Part shown: one piece after another, positions 17,883 through 25,296 of the stretch
Layout of the letters: each line of letters begins with the position of its first letter
Position numbering within the stretch: the first letter of the stretch is position 1
From: Planctomycetales bacterium
GTDB lineage: Bacteria; Planctomycetota; Planctomycetia; Isosphaerales; Isosphaeraceae
Direction of reading: 5' to 3'
Length of the DNA: 49,003 nucleotides
NCBI GenBank assembly: GCA_027452145.1
Contig: DAIDHB010000164.1
Coordinates: 1-49,003 of the forward strand
The notes under the pieces: model-generated
Databases searched by the model: none
Told to the model about the DNA's origin: nothing
What the model saw: the letters and a program-made list of their open reading frames with translations, nothing else
Position numbers and translations under genes: made by a program

Positions 17883-18883
17883 CTCGGTTCCTCGGCGGGA
17901 TCGTCGTGCGCAACGCGCGCGGCGGAAGCCTCGTCTTCCTGCCGCGCCGGGATGCGGTCGACGACGCTGTAAGTGTCCTCGGGCCGGATGTTATACGCCG
18001 TGACCAGCTCGGCCAGGATACCCAGGCTCAGAAGCTGGATGCCGATGCTCAGGAACGCGCCCGAGTAGAACAGCAGCGGGCGGTCGCCGATCGGCTTGTG
18101 GTTCGGGTCGAGCCAGACGATGGCCAGGTACAGCATCCCCAGTCCGCCGATCGCCGCCATCGTCAGGCCGATTCCGCCCAGCACGTGCAGCGGGCGCTGG
18201 CTGAACCTCGTGAGGAAGCGGACGGTCAACAGGTCGAGGAACCCCTTGAGCATCCGAGTCACGCCGTACTTCGACCGGCCGTGCTGCCGCGCCCGGTGCC
18301 GGACGACGACCTCGCCGACGCGGAAACCTCGTGCGTGCGCCAGCACCGGGATGAACCGGTGCAGCTCGCCGTAGATGCCGACCTCCTCGAGCACCTCGCG
18401 GCGATAGAGCTTGAACCCGCAATTGTGGTCGTGCAGCCGGCAGCCCGTCATGGAGCTGACCATCGCGTTGAAGACGCGGCTCGGGTAGACCTTGTGCCAC
18501 GGGTCGTACCGCACCTTCTTCCAGCCGCTGATGACGTCGTAACCCCGGTCCATCTCGGCGAGGAACGACGGGATCTCCGCCGGGTCGTCCTGGAGGTCCC
18601 CATCCATCGTGAAGACGAATTCGCCCCGCGCCGCCTGGAACCCGGCCATGAGTGCGGCCGCCTTGCCGAAGTTGCGGCGGAAGCGGATCGCGCCCACGCG
18701 CGGGTCCTTGCGACAGAGATCCTGGATCACCGGCCACGAATCATCGCGGCTGCCGTCGTCGATGAAGAGGAACTCGGCGGGCCCGTGCGCGCCGTCGGCA
18801 AACACCGCGGCGAGCTCGGCGTGCAAGGCCGGTAGGCTGTCGGCCTCATCGTGGACGGGGATGACGATGGAGATTCGGGTCAT
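17879..18883 (-). CDS. Family 2 glycosyltransferase, polyprenyl-phosphate sugar synthase type
   Basis: 334 residues. The GT2 fold spans about residues 1-220 with ISIVIPVHDEADSLPALH, the UDP-binding DDGSRDDS, the metal DxD region TMDGDLQDDP and the acceptor-site block RHRARQHGRSKYG, which is typical of DPM1/ArnC/GtrB-type enzymes. Two C-terminal membrane helices (LGGIGLTMAAIGGLGMLYLA and LFYSGAFLSIGIQLLSLGIL) anchor it. Expected reaction: transfer of a sugar from a nucleotide sugar to polyprenyl phosphate on the cytoplasmic face. It is the middle of a three-gene minus-strand cluster. No good Shine-Dalgarno is visible before the ATG; the preceding 14-base gap is part of a tandem repeat. Confidence 0.92.
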   Translation of the reverse strand: MTRISIVIPVHDEADSLPALHAELAAVFADGAHGPAEFLFIDDGSRDDSWPVIQDLCRKDPRVGAIRFRRNFGKAAALMAGFQAARGEFVFTMDGDLQDDPAEIPSFLAEMDRGYDVISGWKKVRYDPWHKVYPSRVFNAMVSSMTGCRLHDHNCGFKLYRREVLEEVGIYGELHRFIPVLAHARGFRVGEVVVRHRARQHGRSKYGVTRMLKGFLDLLTVRFLTRFSQRPLHVLGGIGLTMAAIGGLGMLYLAIVWLDPNHKPIGDRPLLFYSGAFLSIGIQLLSLGILAELVTAYNIRPEDTYSVVDRIPARQEDEASAARVAHDDPAEEPR

Positions 18884-18892
18884 TGCGGGGAG

Positions 18893-18915
18893 AGTTTTCA
18901 GTTTTCAGTTTTCAG
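18893..18915. repeat. Short tandem repeat AGTTTTC x3
   Basis: Three copies of AGTTTTC plus AG (CTGAAAA on the minus strand) span the stop codon of the upstream membrane protein and the gap before the glycosyltransferase. The repeat supplies the last codons L-K-T-E-N and the TGA stop. Confidence 0.75.
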
Positions 18916-19956
18916 AGTCGGGTGGTCGGCGGCCGGCATTTGCGTCAGACCGGGGGCGGGCAGCGTCGGGCGGAGTGCGGGGACGAGGATGGCGGCGGCG
19001 ACTAGCTCGGCGGCGACCCAGACGAGCCTGAGAGACAGAGCGGCGACGACCGCTCGGTCGTGGCCCAGCGCCGGGGACAAAACGGCCATCAGGACGCCCT
19101 CGCGCACGCCCAGGCCGCCAGGCATCACGGCCACCACGAAGCCAACGAGGGTCGCGAGCGCCACGGCGGCAACGGTCGCCCCGGCCAGGCCGGGCGGCAG
19201 CCCCTCGGCCGCTGTCCGGCCGCCGAGCGCGCGGATCACGGCGATCTGGCTGAGGCCCAGCAGGAGCCAGCCGAGCGACGACCAGCCGAGTCCTCGCGCC
19301 AGCAAGCCGCCCGACAGCCGCGGCAGCGCCTCGGGGCCGACTCCCGGGATCGGCAGGCTGATCCAGCTCGCAATCTGGGTGAAGACCGGCGGCGCGACCA
19401 CCACCAGGAACGCCACGCCCAGCCCCAGCCCCGAGATCGCCGCCAGCCGGTAGAGCGGCAGCGAGATCGGTCCCCAGCCCGGCAGCACGAATGGGACACG
19501 GCCCGAGCTGCCCGCGAGCACGAACCCAGCCGCCGCCACGAGCCCGCCCGCGGCCATCATCACCAGGGTCTCGTAGAACGTGGCGATCGCCGCCGTTGCG
19601 CCCCTCGCTCCAAACGGAACCGACATCCCCGCCCGCATCACCACCACCATCGCCTTGCCCGGCACGTACTTGCCCAGGTGGCTCACCAGGTAGGCGCGAA
19701 GTGCCGGTGCGGTTGCGATCGGCGTGGCGCTGTCATGCAAAATCCGCCAGTAGAACATCCCGCACGCCGCCAGCCCCGCCAGGTACAGCAGGCCCGAGGC
19801 CGCCAGCCAGATCGGCTCGAGCTGGATCGTCACCCGATGCTTCGCCAGGTCGTCCCAGGTGCGCAGCACGTGCCGCCCGACCGCCCACAGCACGGCGATC
19901 GCCACGATCGCCTTCACGGCCGCGATCGTCGTGCGTTTCCACAGCGGCCGGGCCAT
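18898..19956 (-). CDS. Lysylphosphatidylglycerol synthase TM-region (UPF0104/AglD-like) membrane protein
   Basis: 352 residues with about eight membrane helices. It resembles the flippase-like membrane domain of MprF and the UPF0104 family: the RAYLVSHLGKYVPGKA block and PGGLGVREGVL near the C-terminus are characteristic. It lacks the soluble aminoacyltransferase domain, so it is a lipid flippase or anchor rather than a complete MprF. It is the first gene of the GT2/GT-C cluster, consistent with moving a lipid-linked sugar across the membrane (inference). ATG 19956 has GGAG 8 nt upstream; a GTG at 20016 would add 20 charged residues without a ribosome site. Confidence 0.85.
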   Translation of the reverse strand: MARPLWKRTTIAAVKAIVAIAVLWAVGRHVLRTWDDLAKHRVTIQLEPIWLAASGLLYLAGLAACGMFYWRILHDSATPIATAPALRAYLVSHLGKYVPGKAMVVVMRAGMSVPFGARGATAAIATFYETLVMMAAGGLVAAAGFVLAGSSGRVPFVLPGWGPISLPLYRLAAISGLGLGVAFLVVVAPPVFTQIASWISLPIPGVGPEALPRLSGGLLARGLGWSSLGWLLLGLSQIAVIRALGGRTAAEGLPPGLAGATVAAVALATLVGFVVAVMPGGLGVREGVLMAVLSPALGHDRAVVAALSLRLVWVAAELVAAAILVPALRPTLPAPGLTQMPAADHPTLKTEN

Positions 19957-20179
19957 GCGGCGAGTCTCCGGTTCAGCCTCGCGGCGAGTCGGATCGGGTC
20001 GGAACGGGGTGGGCACATCCGGCGACGGATCAACCAGGCCGCACTCGCGAAATGCGGCCTCGGGAAACCTCGCCGTCGCAACGGGATGCGATGCGGTCCC
20101 AGGGTAACGCCCGCCCCGGGGTCAGGCAAGGGCCGGGCTCGAGCCTCGGTTTCTCGATTTGGGCCTTTGACGACTGTCG

Positions 20180-20208
20180 TTGACCCCCGGGCCGGCTGGG
20201 TTTACGAT
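20180..20208 (+). promoter_or_regulatory. Sigma70-type promoter upstream of the hypothetical gene at 20317
   Basis: TTGACC (20180-20185) and TACGAT (20203-20208) with an exact 17-base spacer. Transcription would start near 20215, so the two hairpins at 20229-20278 would lie in the leader. The rest of the 360-base divergent gap from 19957 holds nothing recognised. Confidence 0.6.
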
Positions 20209-20221
20209 TGCGCCGGCAAGG

Positions 20222-20288
20222 AAGTACTTCGGGCAGTCTTGCCCGACACCCAGGCTCCGTCGGGCAGGAATGCCCGACCTACTTGAAG
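20222..20288. repeat. Paired TCGGGCA hairpins
   Basis: Two adjacent palindromes, TCGGGCA-gtct-TGCCCGA (20229-20246) and GTCGGGCA-ggaa-TGCCCGAC (20259-20278), are framed by AAGTACTTC on the left and ACTTGAAG on the right. This appears to be a third intergenic repeat type. It sits between the candidate promoter and the start of the following gene. Confidence 0.75.
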
Positions 20289-20316
20289 ACCTTCCTCGGG
20301 CAGCCGGTCCCGACTG

Positions 20317-21660
20317 ATGGGGGCGAGCGAGATGGCCACGACATCCGGCCTGCGGCAGAGCTTTCCGACGCTGCGCCTCCTCGCCGCGCCGTTCCGTTGG
20401 TTTTTCCGCAGCCGGCGGCGGGTCATGGCGGCGCTGGCCATCCTGCTGGGCCTGTTCGCGACGCCGTTCATCTGGTGGACCGTCCAGCTCGCCGGATTGC
20501 CGGACATCGGCGACCCGTTCGACGTGGCCGAGTTCCGGGCGATGACGATCCCGGACGAGCGCAATGCGTATGTCCTCTACCGACGCGCGGCGGAGCGGCT
20601 CCGGCCCCTGGACTTATCGGCCTGGTCTCGTCTCCCGGGGCGTAAGCTGAACGCTCGCTGGTCGGAGGCGGACCCCCTCTTGCGGAAGTCCGTCGAGGAG
20701 AATCGCGCGGCGCTCGAGCTCTTTCGCCAGGGTTCCGAGCGACCCGACTCGCTCGAGCCGCAAGCCGGCGCGACCGCAGGCGCGGCCACGGTACTGGACA
20801 TCTACCAGGCGATGCGATGGTTCCAGACGTTGTCGCTGCTCGAGGCATCGCGGCTGGAGGACCAGGACGACATGGCCGGCGCGTGGGTGTGGTACCGCAC
20901 GGCGCTCCGAGCGACGCGCCACATGGGCCTCCGCGGATCCGTATCGATGCGGTGGTTCGGCTCGATGTTGGGCGTGCCGGTTTACCGGCGGATTGAGAAG
21001 TGGGCGGCCGACCCTCGGACGGCTCGGGAAGTGATCCGCCTCGCGCTCAACGACGTCGTCGCGTGCGGCGCGCTGGTCCCGTCCGAAAGTTACACGCTCA
21101 AGGCCGAGTACCTGACCATGGAGCGCTGGTTCGAAGGTCCGTTCGTCCCGGGCCGACAGGTCATATCGGAAACCCTGAAGGTGTGGCTCAAGTCGCGGGG
21201 ATACCAGCTCGATTCGGACCGGATCCGGTCGATGGTCGACGCCTGGCGGAAATGGCGAAGGGAGCCCGAGCGCGGCCGCCGCGTGCTGCGGCTCGTCGTC
21301 GCCAACTGGCTGGCGTACCTCGACACTCCCCCCGACCACCGCCCGGCTCCCGATCCCGATGTCGTCGGCCCGCAGGTCTTCTACGCGTTCGGCCCCGAGG
21401 CACCGGCGATGGCGCGCGTCGTGTCTCCGAAGGCCCTGGACCGGTGGCTCCAGAGCAGCCCGTATGCCCAGGCCGTGATCGCCGGCTGGAACCTCAATAC
21501 GATCCGTGTCCGCGAGCGGGCCAACCACCGCGCCCTGGTGATTCTGCTCGCCACCGAGCTCTACCGCCGTGATCACAAATCCGAGCCGCCCTCCGAGGAG
21601 GCGCTCGTCGGCCCGTATCTCAAGGAGCTGCCCGACGACGGCCTGGGCAATTCGCCATGA
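20317..21660 (+). CDS. Hypothetical protein with one N-terminal membrane helix
   Basis: 447 residues. A basic segment (FRWFFRSRRR) precedes one membrane helix (VMAALAILLGLFATPFIWW), so the large helical remainder is probably outside the cytoplasm. The C-terminal block NHRALVILLATELYRRDHKSEPPSEEALVGPYLKELP (in part) resembles that of the 543-residue protein at 31691-33322 (AERHRRAVGRWPATIEALVPKYLPEIP), and both begin with a membrane anchor. They look like two members of one planctomycete family. This one stops about 55 residues earlier. Function unknown. ATG 20332 is an equally good start. Confidence 0.75.
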   Translation: MGASEMATTSGLRQSFPTLRLLAAPFRWFFRSRRRVMAALAILLGLFATPFIWWTVQLAGLPDIGDPFDVAEFRAMTIPDERNAYVLYRRAAERLRPLDLSAWSRLPGRKLNARWSEADPLLRKSVEENRAALELFRQGSERPDSLEPQAGATAGAATVLDIYQAMRWFQTLSLLEASRLEDQDDMAGAWVWYRTALRATRHMGLRGSVSMRWFGSMLGVPVYRRIEKWAADPRTAREVIRLALNDVVACGALVPSESYTLKAEYLTMERWFEGPFVPGRQVISETLKVWLKSRGYQLDSDRIRSMVDAWRKWRREPERGRRVLRLVVANWLAYLDTPPDHRPAPDPDVVGPQVFYAFGPEAPAMARVVSPKALDRWLQSSPYAQAVIAGWNLNTIRVRERANHRALVILLATELYRRDHKSEPPSEEALVGPYLKELPDDGLGNSP

Positions 21661-21696
21661 GCGGCGCGAACCACCGCGAAGGCGGTACAATCGACC

Positions 21697-22242
21697 ATGA
21701 TGACTCACGCCGAACACGACCCGACGCCGCACCCCGCCGCGATCGACCCGCAGGCGCTCGAGGCCCAGTGCGAGTTCCGCGCGACCCGGCGCTCGGGCCC
21801 GGGCGGGCAGAACCGCAACAAGGTCGAGACTGCGGTGATCCTGACGCACCGCCCGACGGGCCTCCGCGGCGAGGCCTCGGAGCGGCGGACCCAGGGCGAG
21901 AACCGCCGCGCGGCTTTGGCGAGGCTGCGGATCGAGCTGGCGCTGGAAATCCGCCGGACGGTGGACCTCGGTAACGAGGCCAGTCCCTTCTTGCCCAGCG
22001 AACTCTGGCGCTCGCGATGCCGGGGTGGGCGGATCGCGATCAATCCCGAGCACGACGACTACCCGGCGCTCCTGGCCGAGGCCCTGGACGTGCTGACGGC
22101 CCTCGACGACGACAGGCGGGCAGCCTCGGCCTTGCTCGGTTGCTCGACGACGCAACTGACCAGGCTGATCGCCCTGGAGCCTCGGGCGCTGGCGCTGATC
22201 AATGCGAGACGCCGGCAGGCCGGGCGGCACCCCCTCCATTGA
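21697..22242 (+). CDS. Release-factor-like peptidyl-tRNA hydrolase (GGQ protein, ArfB-like)
   Basis: 181 residues. The class I release factor catalytic motif is in RRSGPGGQNRNKVETAV (GGQ at about residue 36). A basic helical stretch (EASERRTQGENRRAALARL) follows, as in RF-1-domain proteins of the ArfB/YaeJ/ICT1 kind that lack codon-recognition domains. Residues about 90-181 form an extra helical part (LLGCSTTQLTRLIALEPRAL) unlike the short ArfB tail. Likely role: hydrolysis of peptidyl-tRNA on stalled ribosomes. It starts 36 bases after the preceding gene; tandem ATGs at 21697 and 21700 are both possible. Confidence 0.88.
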   Translation: MMTHAEHDPTPHPAAIDPQALEAQCEFRATRRSGPGGQNRNKVETAVILTHRPTGLRGEASERRTQGENRRAALARLRIELALEIRRTVDLGNEASPFLPSELWRSRCRGGRIAINPEHDDYPALLAEALDVLTALDDDRRAASALLGCSTTQLTRLIALEPRALALINARRRQAGRHPLH

Positions 22243-22399
22243 TCGACGCGGGCGGCACGGGAGCGGGTTGGCTCCTTGTGGGAGCCTCCCGCGACGCCCT
22301 CGCGAGATGGATGGGGTACGCCCCGGCCGGCCGGCGCGTCTGTTCCGTTGGATTTGTCCGGGAGATTGATCCCGCGGGGCCGCCTCGGCCCGGCGGCAT

Positions 22400-22807
22400 T
22401 CAGCGCGTGAACTCGGCGCCGGAGGGGGCCGACATGGCCGTCAGTTCCTCGGCGCTGAGCTCCTCGAACGCGCGTCCGTCGCGCTCGAGGCCGGCCTGGA
22501 GCCGCAGGGCGATCTCGCGGAGCTCGGGCGAGTCGATCAGCGTCGCCAGCTCGGCGAGCTGAGACGGGTCGAGCTCGCCCAGGTCCAGACCCTGCCGGTC
22601 GAGCTCGAGCTCCATCCGCATCGCGGTCTCGCGCAGCTCGGCGTGGGTCTCGGCGGAGCCGCCGAAGATCAGGCTCTGGTCGCCGCGGGTCAGTCGGTTC
22701 TGGTCGTCGGCGTTGTCCAGGCCAAGACCGATGAGGGCGGCACGGAGGCGGCGGGGTCTCGGGCTGGATGGCTGCGTCAGCGTCATCGCGCAGAGGGCCT
22801 TTCTCAT
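22400..22807 (-). CDS. Small hypothetical protein with internal duplication
   Basis: About 135 residues if ATG 22807 is used, or 128 from ATG 22786. No known domain. A polar N-terminus leads to RRLRAALIGLGLDNADDQNR and then two related helical units, LRETAMRMELELDRQGLDLGEL and LREIALRLQAGLERDGRAFEEL (in part), each followed by an acidic turn. That points to a small repeat-built helical protein, perhaps an adaptor or interaction module. Convergent with the release-factor-like gene. The start is uncertain as neither ATG has a strong ribosome site. Confidence 0.6.
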   Translation of the reverse strand: MRKALCAMTLTQPSSPRPRRLRAALIGLGLDNADDQNRLTRGDQSLIFGGSAETHAELRETAMRMELELDRQGLDLGELDPSQLAELATLIDSPELREIALRLQAGLERDGRAFEELSAEELTAMSAPSGAEFTR

Positions 22808-22970
22808 GGGGGAAGCCGGGGTGGACTGGCGGGCGGGCAGGCGGAGGTCCGGTCCGGAGAACCGTACCGGCCGGCTCGCCACGCGATTGTCTTATCGGTT
22901 TCTCCCCCGGCCTCGAACAGCACCCTTGCTGAGAATCCCCCGGCCCCATGCGCGGCGACCGGCAACGGTC

Positions 22971-23177
22971 TTACGATCCACCCAGGCATTCCCTCGCAAC
23001 CGTGCGCGCCACACGATAGGCCGCGCGGATGGTCATTCCGCGCGCCTCGATCTGCTCCTCGCCAAACAGCCGCCCCTCGCTGGTCGGCAGCCCGGCCAGT
23101 GAGATGGTCAGCGGCAGCAAGTCGAGGAACTGACGGTACTTCTGCTGAAGGTCATTGGGGTTCGGTTGATCGGACAC
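22971..23177 (-). CDS. Small conserved planctomycete protein (about 68 residues)
   Basis: Read from a GTG at 23177 with AGGAG 8 nt upstream, the protein starts (V/M)SDQPNPNDLQQKYRQFLDLLPLT and contains GLPTSEGRLFGEEQIEARGMTI. I recognise this pattern as a short planctomycete family of unknown function, with a predicted all-helical fold. A longer frame to 23342 has low-complexity coding and no start signal. It lies on the same strand as, and upstream of, the hypothetical gene at 22400. Confidence 0.7.
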   Translation of the reverse strand: MSDQPNPNDLQQKYRQFLDLLPLTISLAGLPTSEGRLFGEEQIEARGMTIRAAYRVARTVARECLGGS

Positions 23178-23497
23178 GACGACGGCTCCTCGGTCCCACG
23201 GTGTCACTTGAACGGCTCGTCCTCGGGGCCCCGGCCCGGCCCTCGCGCCGTGGTCGACGGGGCCTCGCCGATCCCCGCGCGCCCGCTGCGATGGCGCCGG
23301 GCGAGCCGACTCCGAATGGGGTCGGCCCCCCGTCGTCGACACTAGCGCGCCGGCCGGTATCAGAGCAAGGAGTCATGGCGGTTTTTGGTGAAGACGATCC
23401 CCCGTTTCGGCGAAGGGTACGCCGCATGCCGGACGCCTCGCCCGCCGGCGGCCCGACCGCAGCACCGAACCATTCGCCAGAATCGCCCGCATTGGCT

Positions 23498-23526
23498 TTG
23501 ACGGGATCGCGTCAGCGGGATATGAT
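23498..23526 (+). promoter_or_regulatory. Sigma70-type promoter of the DEAD-box helicase gene
   Basis: TTGACG (23498-23503), 17 bases, TATGAT (23521-23526). This is one of the best promoter matches in the window. It implies a start near 23533, about 305 bases before the coding sequence. Confidence 0.6.
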
Positions 23527-23533
23527 GTTCCCA

Positions 23534-23840
23534 GTCAAACCGTCACCGCCGTAGTGCGAAGAGTCAAGCCGGCGGGACGCTACCCGCAACAGGACGGGAA
23601 TCCTCGAAGTCCCACCCTACCCTCCCCGATCAACGCTGGCTAGGTGGATCGAACCGTCGACTCTGGCGGTTCTCCCAGGGGGCAAAAAGGCTCCAGCCGG
23701 TGAGATTTCCAAAGCGAGGGAGGCGGACGGGGACTCGGATCCGTCCCCATTGTCGGCCCATGCCCGCTCGGACCGCGATTGAAGCGGCCAGCTCAATCGG
23801 CCGGATGGCTCTTTCTAGACGATCGTACTCGGAGGATTGA
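23534..23840 (+). promoter_or_regulatory. Long 5' leader of the DEAD-box helicase
   Basis: About 305 bases between the candidate promoter and the helicase start contain no convincing gene. A hairpin GGGGAC-(8)-GTCCCC is at 23729-23748, followed by CATTG. A GGAGG ribosome site is at 23831-23835. Long structured leaders are known for cold-induced RNA helicase and cold-shock genes; whether this one regulates is inference. The rest of the 663-base divergent gap (23178-23497) shows nothing recognised. Confidence 0.4.
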
Positions 23841-25070
23841 TTGATTCGACGCGCTGAAGCGGAGCCCAAGAACGGGTTCCTGTCCATGGACCTGAGCCCC
23901 ACCATGCTGCGGGCTCTTCACCAGGCTCGGTATACCCAGCCCACCCCCATCCAGGCCGAGTTCATCCCCCGGGCCCTCGACGGCCTCGACGTGATCGGCC
24001 AGGCCAAGACCGGCACGGGCAAGACGGCGGCGTTCGGCATCCCGATCATCGAGATGCTCGAGCCCCGCGGCCGCGGGCCCCAGGCCATCATCATGGCCCC
24101 GACCCGCGAGCTGGTCCAGCAAATCGTCGTCGAGCTCCAGAAGCTCGCCGCCGGCCGGCCCGTCGCGGTCTGCGGCAGTTTCGGCGGCGAGCCGATCGAC
24201 CGCCAGATCCGCGCCCTCCAGAAGGGCGTGGACATCGTCGTCGGCACGCCAGGCCGCGTGCTTGACCACATCCAGCGCCATACGCTGTACCTCGGCGACA
24301 TCGTCCACGCGGTGCTCGACGAGGCCGATCGGATGCTGGACATCGGCTTCCGGCCCGACATCGAGCGGATCCTCCGCAAGCTGCCGGAGCCGCACCAGAC
24401 CCTTCTGCTCTCGGCCACCATCAGCCCCGACGTGCGCAAGCTGGCCCAGCGCTACATGTTCAACCCCATCGAGGTGAACCTGTCGCGCGATGAGCCCTCG
24501 GTCGAGACGATCCAGCAGTTCTGCATCTCGATCGAGGCCGACCGCAAGTTCGACCTCCTGGTGCATCTGCTCAAGCGCGACCGGCCGCGGCAGTGCATCA
24601 TCTTCACCCGCACCAAGCGTGGCGCCGACCGCCTGGCCGACCGCTTGCAGCGCGTGGTCAAGGGCGTGGCCGCCATCCACGGCGACCTGGCGCAGACCGC
24701 CCGCGATCGCGTGATGCGCGGCTTCCGCAGCCGCGAGATCACCGTGCTGGTTGCCACCGACGTCGTCGGCCGCGGCATCGACGTGGAGGGGATCAGCCAC
24801 GTCGTCAACTACGACATCCCCGACGATCCCGAGAACTACGTCCACCGCATCGGCCGCACCGGCCGCATGGGCAAGGACGGCATCGCCTACCTGTTCGTTT
24901 GCCCCGACCAGGGCGAGCCGCTCACGGCGATCGAGAACCTCACCAACAAGATCGTCACCCCGCTGAAGGTCGACGGCTTCGAGACCTCCAGCCGTCGGTC
25001 CCAGCCGATGGCCCGCGAGCTGTACAACAACACCAGCTTCCCGCGCTCGCGGGTCCTGGCAGCCCGCTGA
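23841..25070 (+). CDS. DEAD-box ATP-dependent RNA helicase
   Basis: 409 residues, a compact two-domain RecA-like helicase. All family motifs are visible: Q motif (ARYTQPTPIQAEF), motif I AKTGTGKT, Ia PTRELVQQ, Ib TPGRVLDH, II VLDEADRML, III LLSATIS, IV IIFTRTKRGADRLADRL, V ATDVVGRGIDVEGI and VI YVHRIGRTGRMGK. There is no long C-terminal RNA-binding tail, unlike DeaD/CsdA, so it is a RhlE/minimal-core form. The start is a TTG at 23841 with GGAGGA a few bases upstream; the first ATG, 15 codons on (MDLSPTMLRAL), is the alternative. Expected role: RNA unwinding in ribosome assembly or RNA decay. Confidence 0.95.
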   Translation: MIRRAEAEPKNGFLSMDLSPTMLRALHQARYTQPTPIQAEFIPRALDGLDVIGQAKTGTGKTAAFGIPIIEMLEPRGRGPQAIIMAPTRELVQQIVVELQKLAAGRPVAVCGSFGGEPIDRQIRALQKGVDIVVGTPGRVLDHIQRHTLYLGDIVHAVLDEADRMLDIGFRPDIERILRKLPEPHQTLLLSATISPDVRKLAQRYMFNPIEVNLSRDEPSVETIQQFCISIEADRKFDLLVHLLKRDRPRQCIIFTRTKRGADRLADRLQRVVKGVAAIHGDLAQTARDRVMRGFRSREITVLVATDVVGRGIDVEGISHVVNYDIPDDPENYVHRIGRTGRMGKDGIAYLFVCPDQGEPLTAIENLTNKIVTPLKVDGFETSSRRSQPMARELYNNTSFPRSRVLAAR

Positions 25071-25146
25071 CGGGCTGTTCCAGCCGGCTACGCGACCGTC
25101 TGGTAGGGTGGATCGCCCACCAGTCGGAAGCCTCCACCGGGTTTTG

Positions 25147-25264
25147 GGCGCTGGTCTCATGACCCCGCCCTATGCCCGGACCGAAGATCTCCCGCGCTTT
25201 CTCCGGCCTTCGATCGCGCGGGAGACTTTCGGTCCGGTTTCTCGGCGGGGTCGGAGACCCGCCC
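25147..25264. repeat. Long inverted repeat (about 118 bp) between convergent genes
   Basis: The left arm (GGTCTC at 25153, GACCCCGCC at 25161, CCGGACCGAAGATCTCCCGC from 25177) is matched by the right arm (GCGGGAGACTTTCGGTCCGG, then GGCGGGGTC to 25252 and GAGACC to 25259) with few mismatches around an 18-base centre. It is MITE-like in form, without coding capacity, and lies between the helicase and the convergent BatD-like gene, where it could end transcription from both sides. Confidence 0.8.
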
Positions 25265-25296
25265 CGAACAGGAACAACTGGGACACGTCCTGCCAA

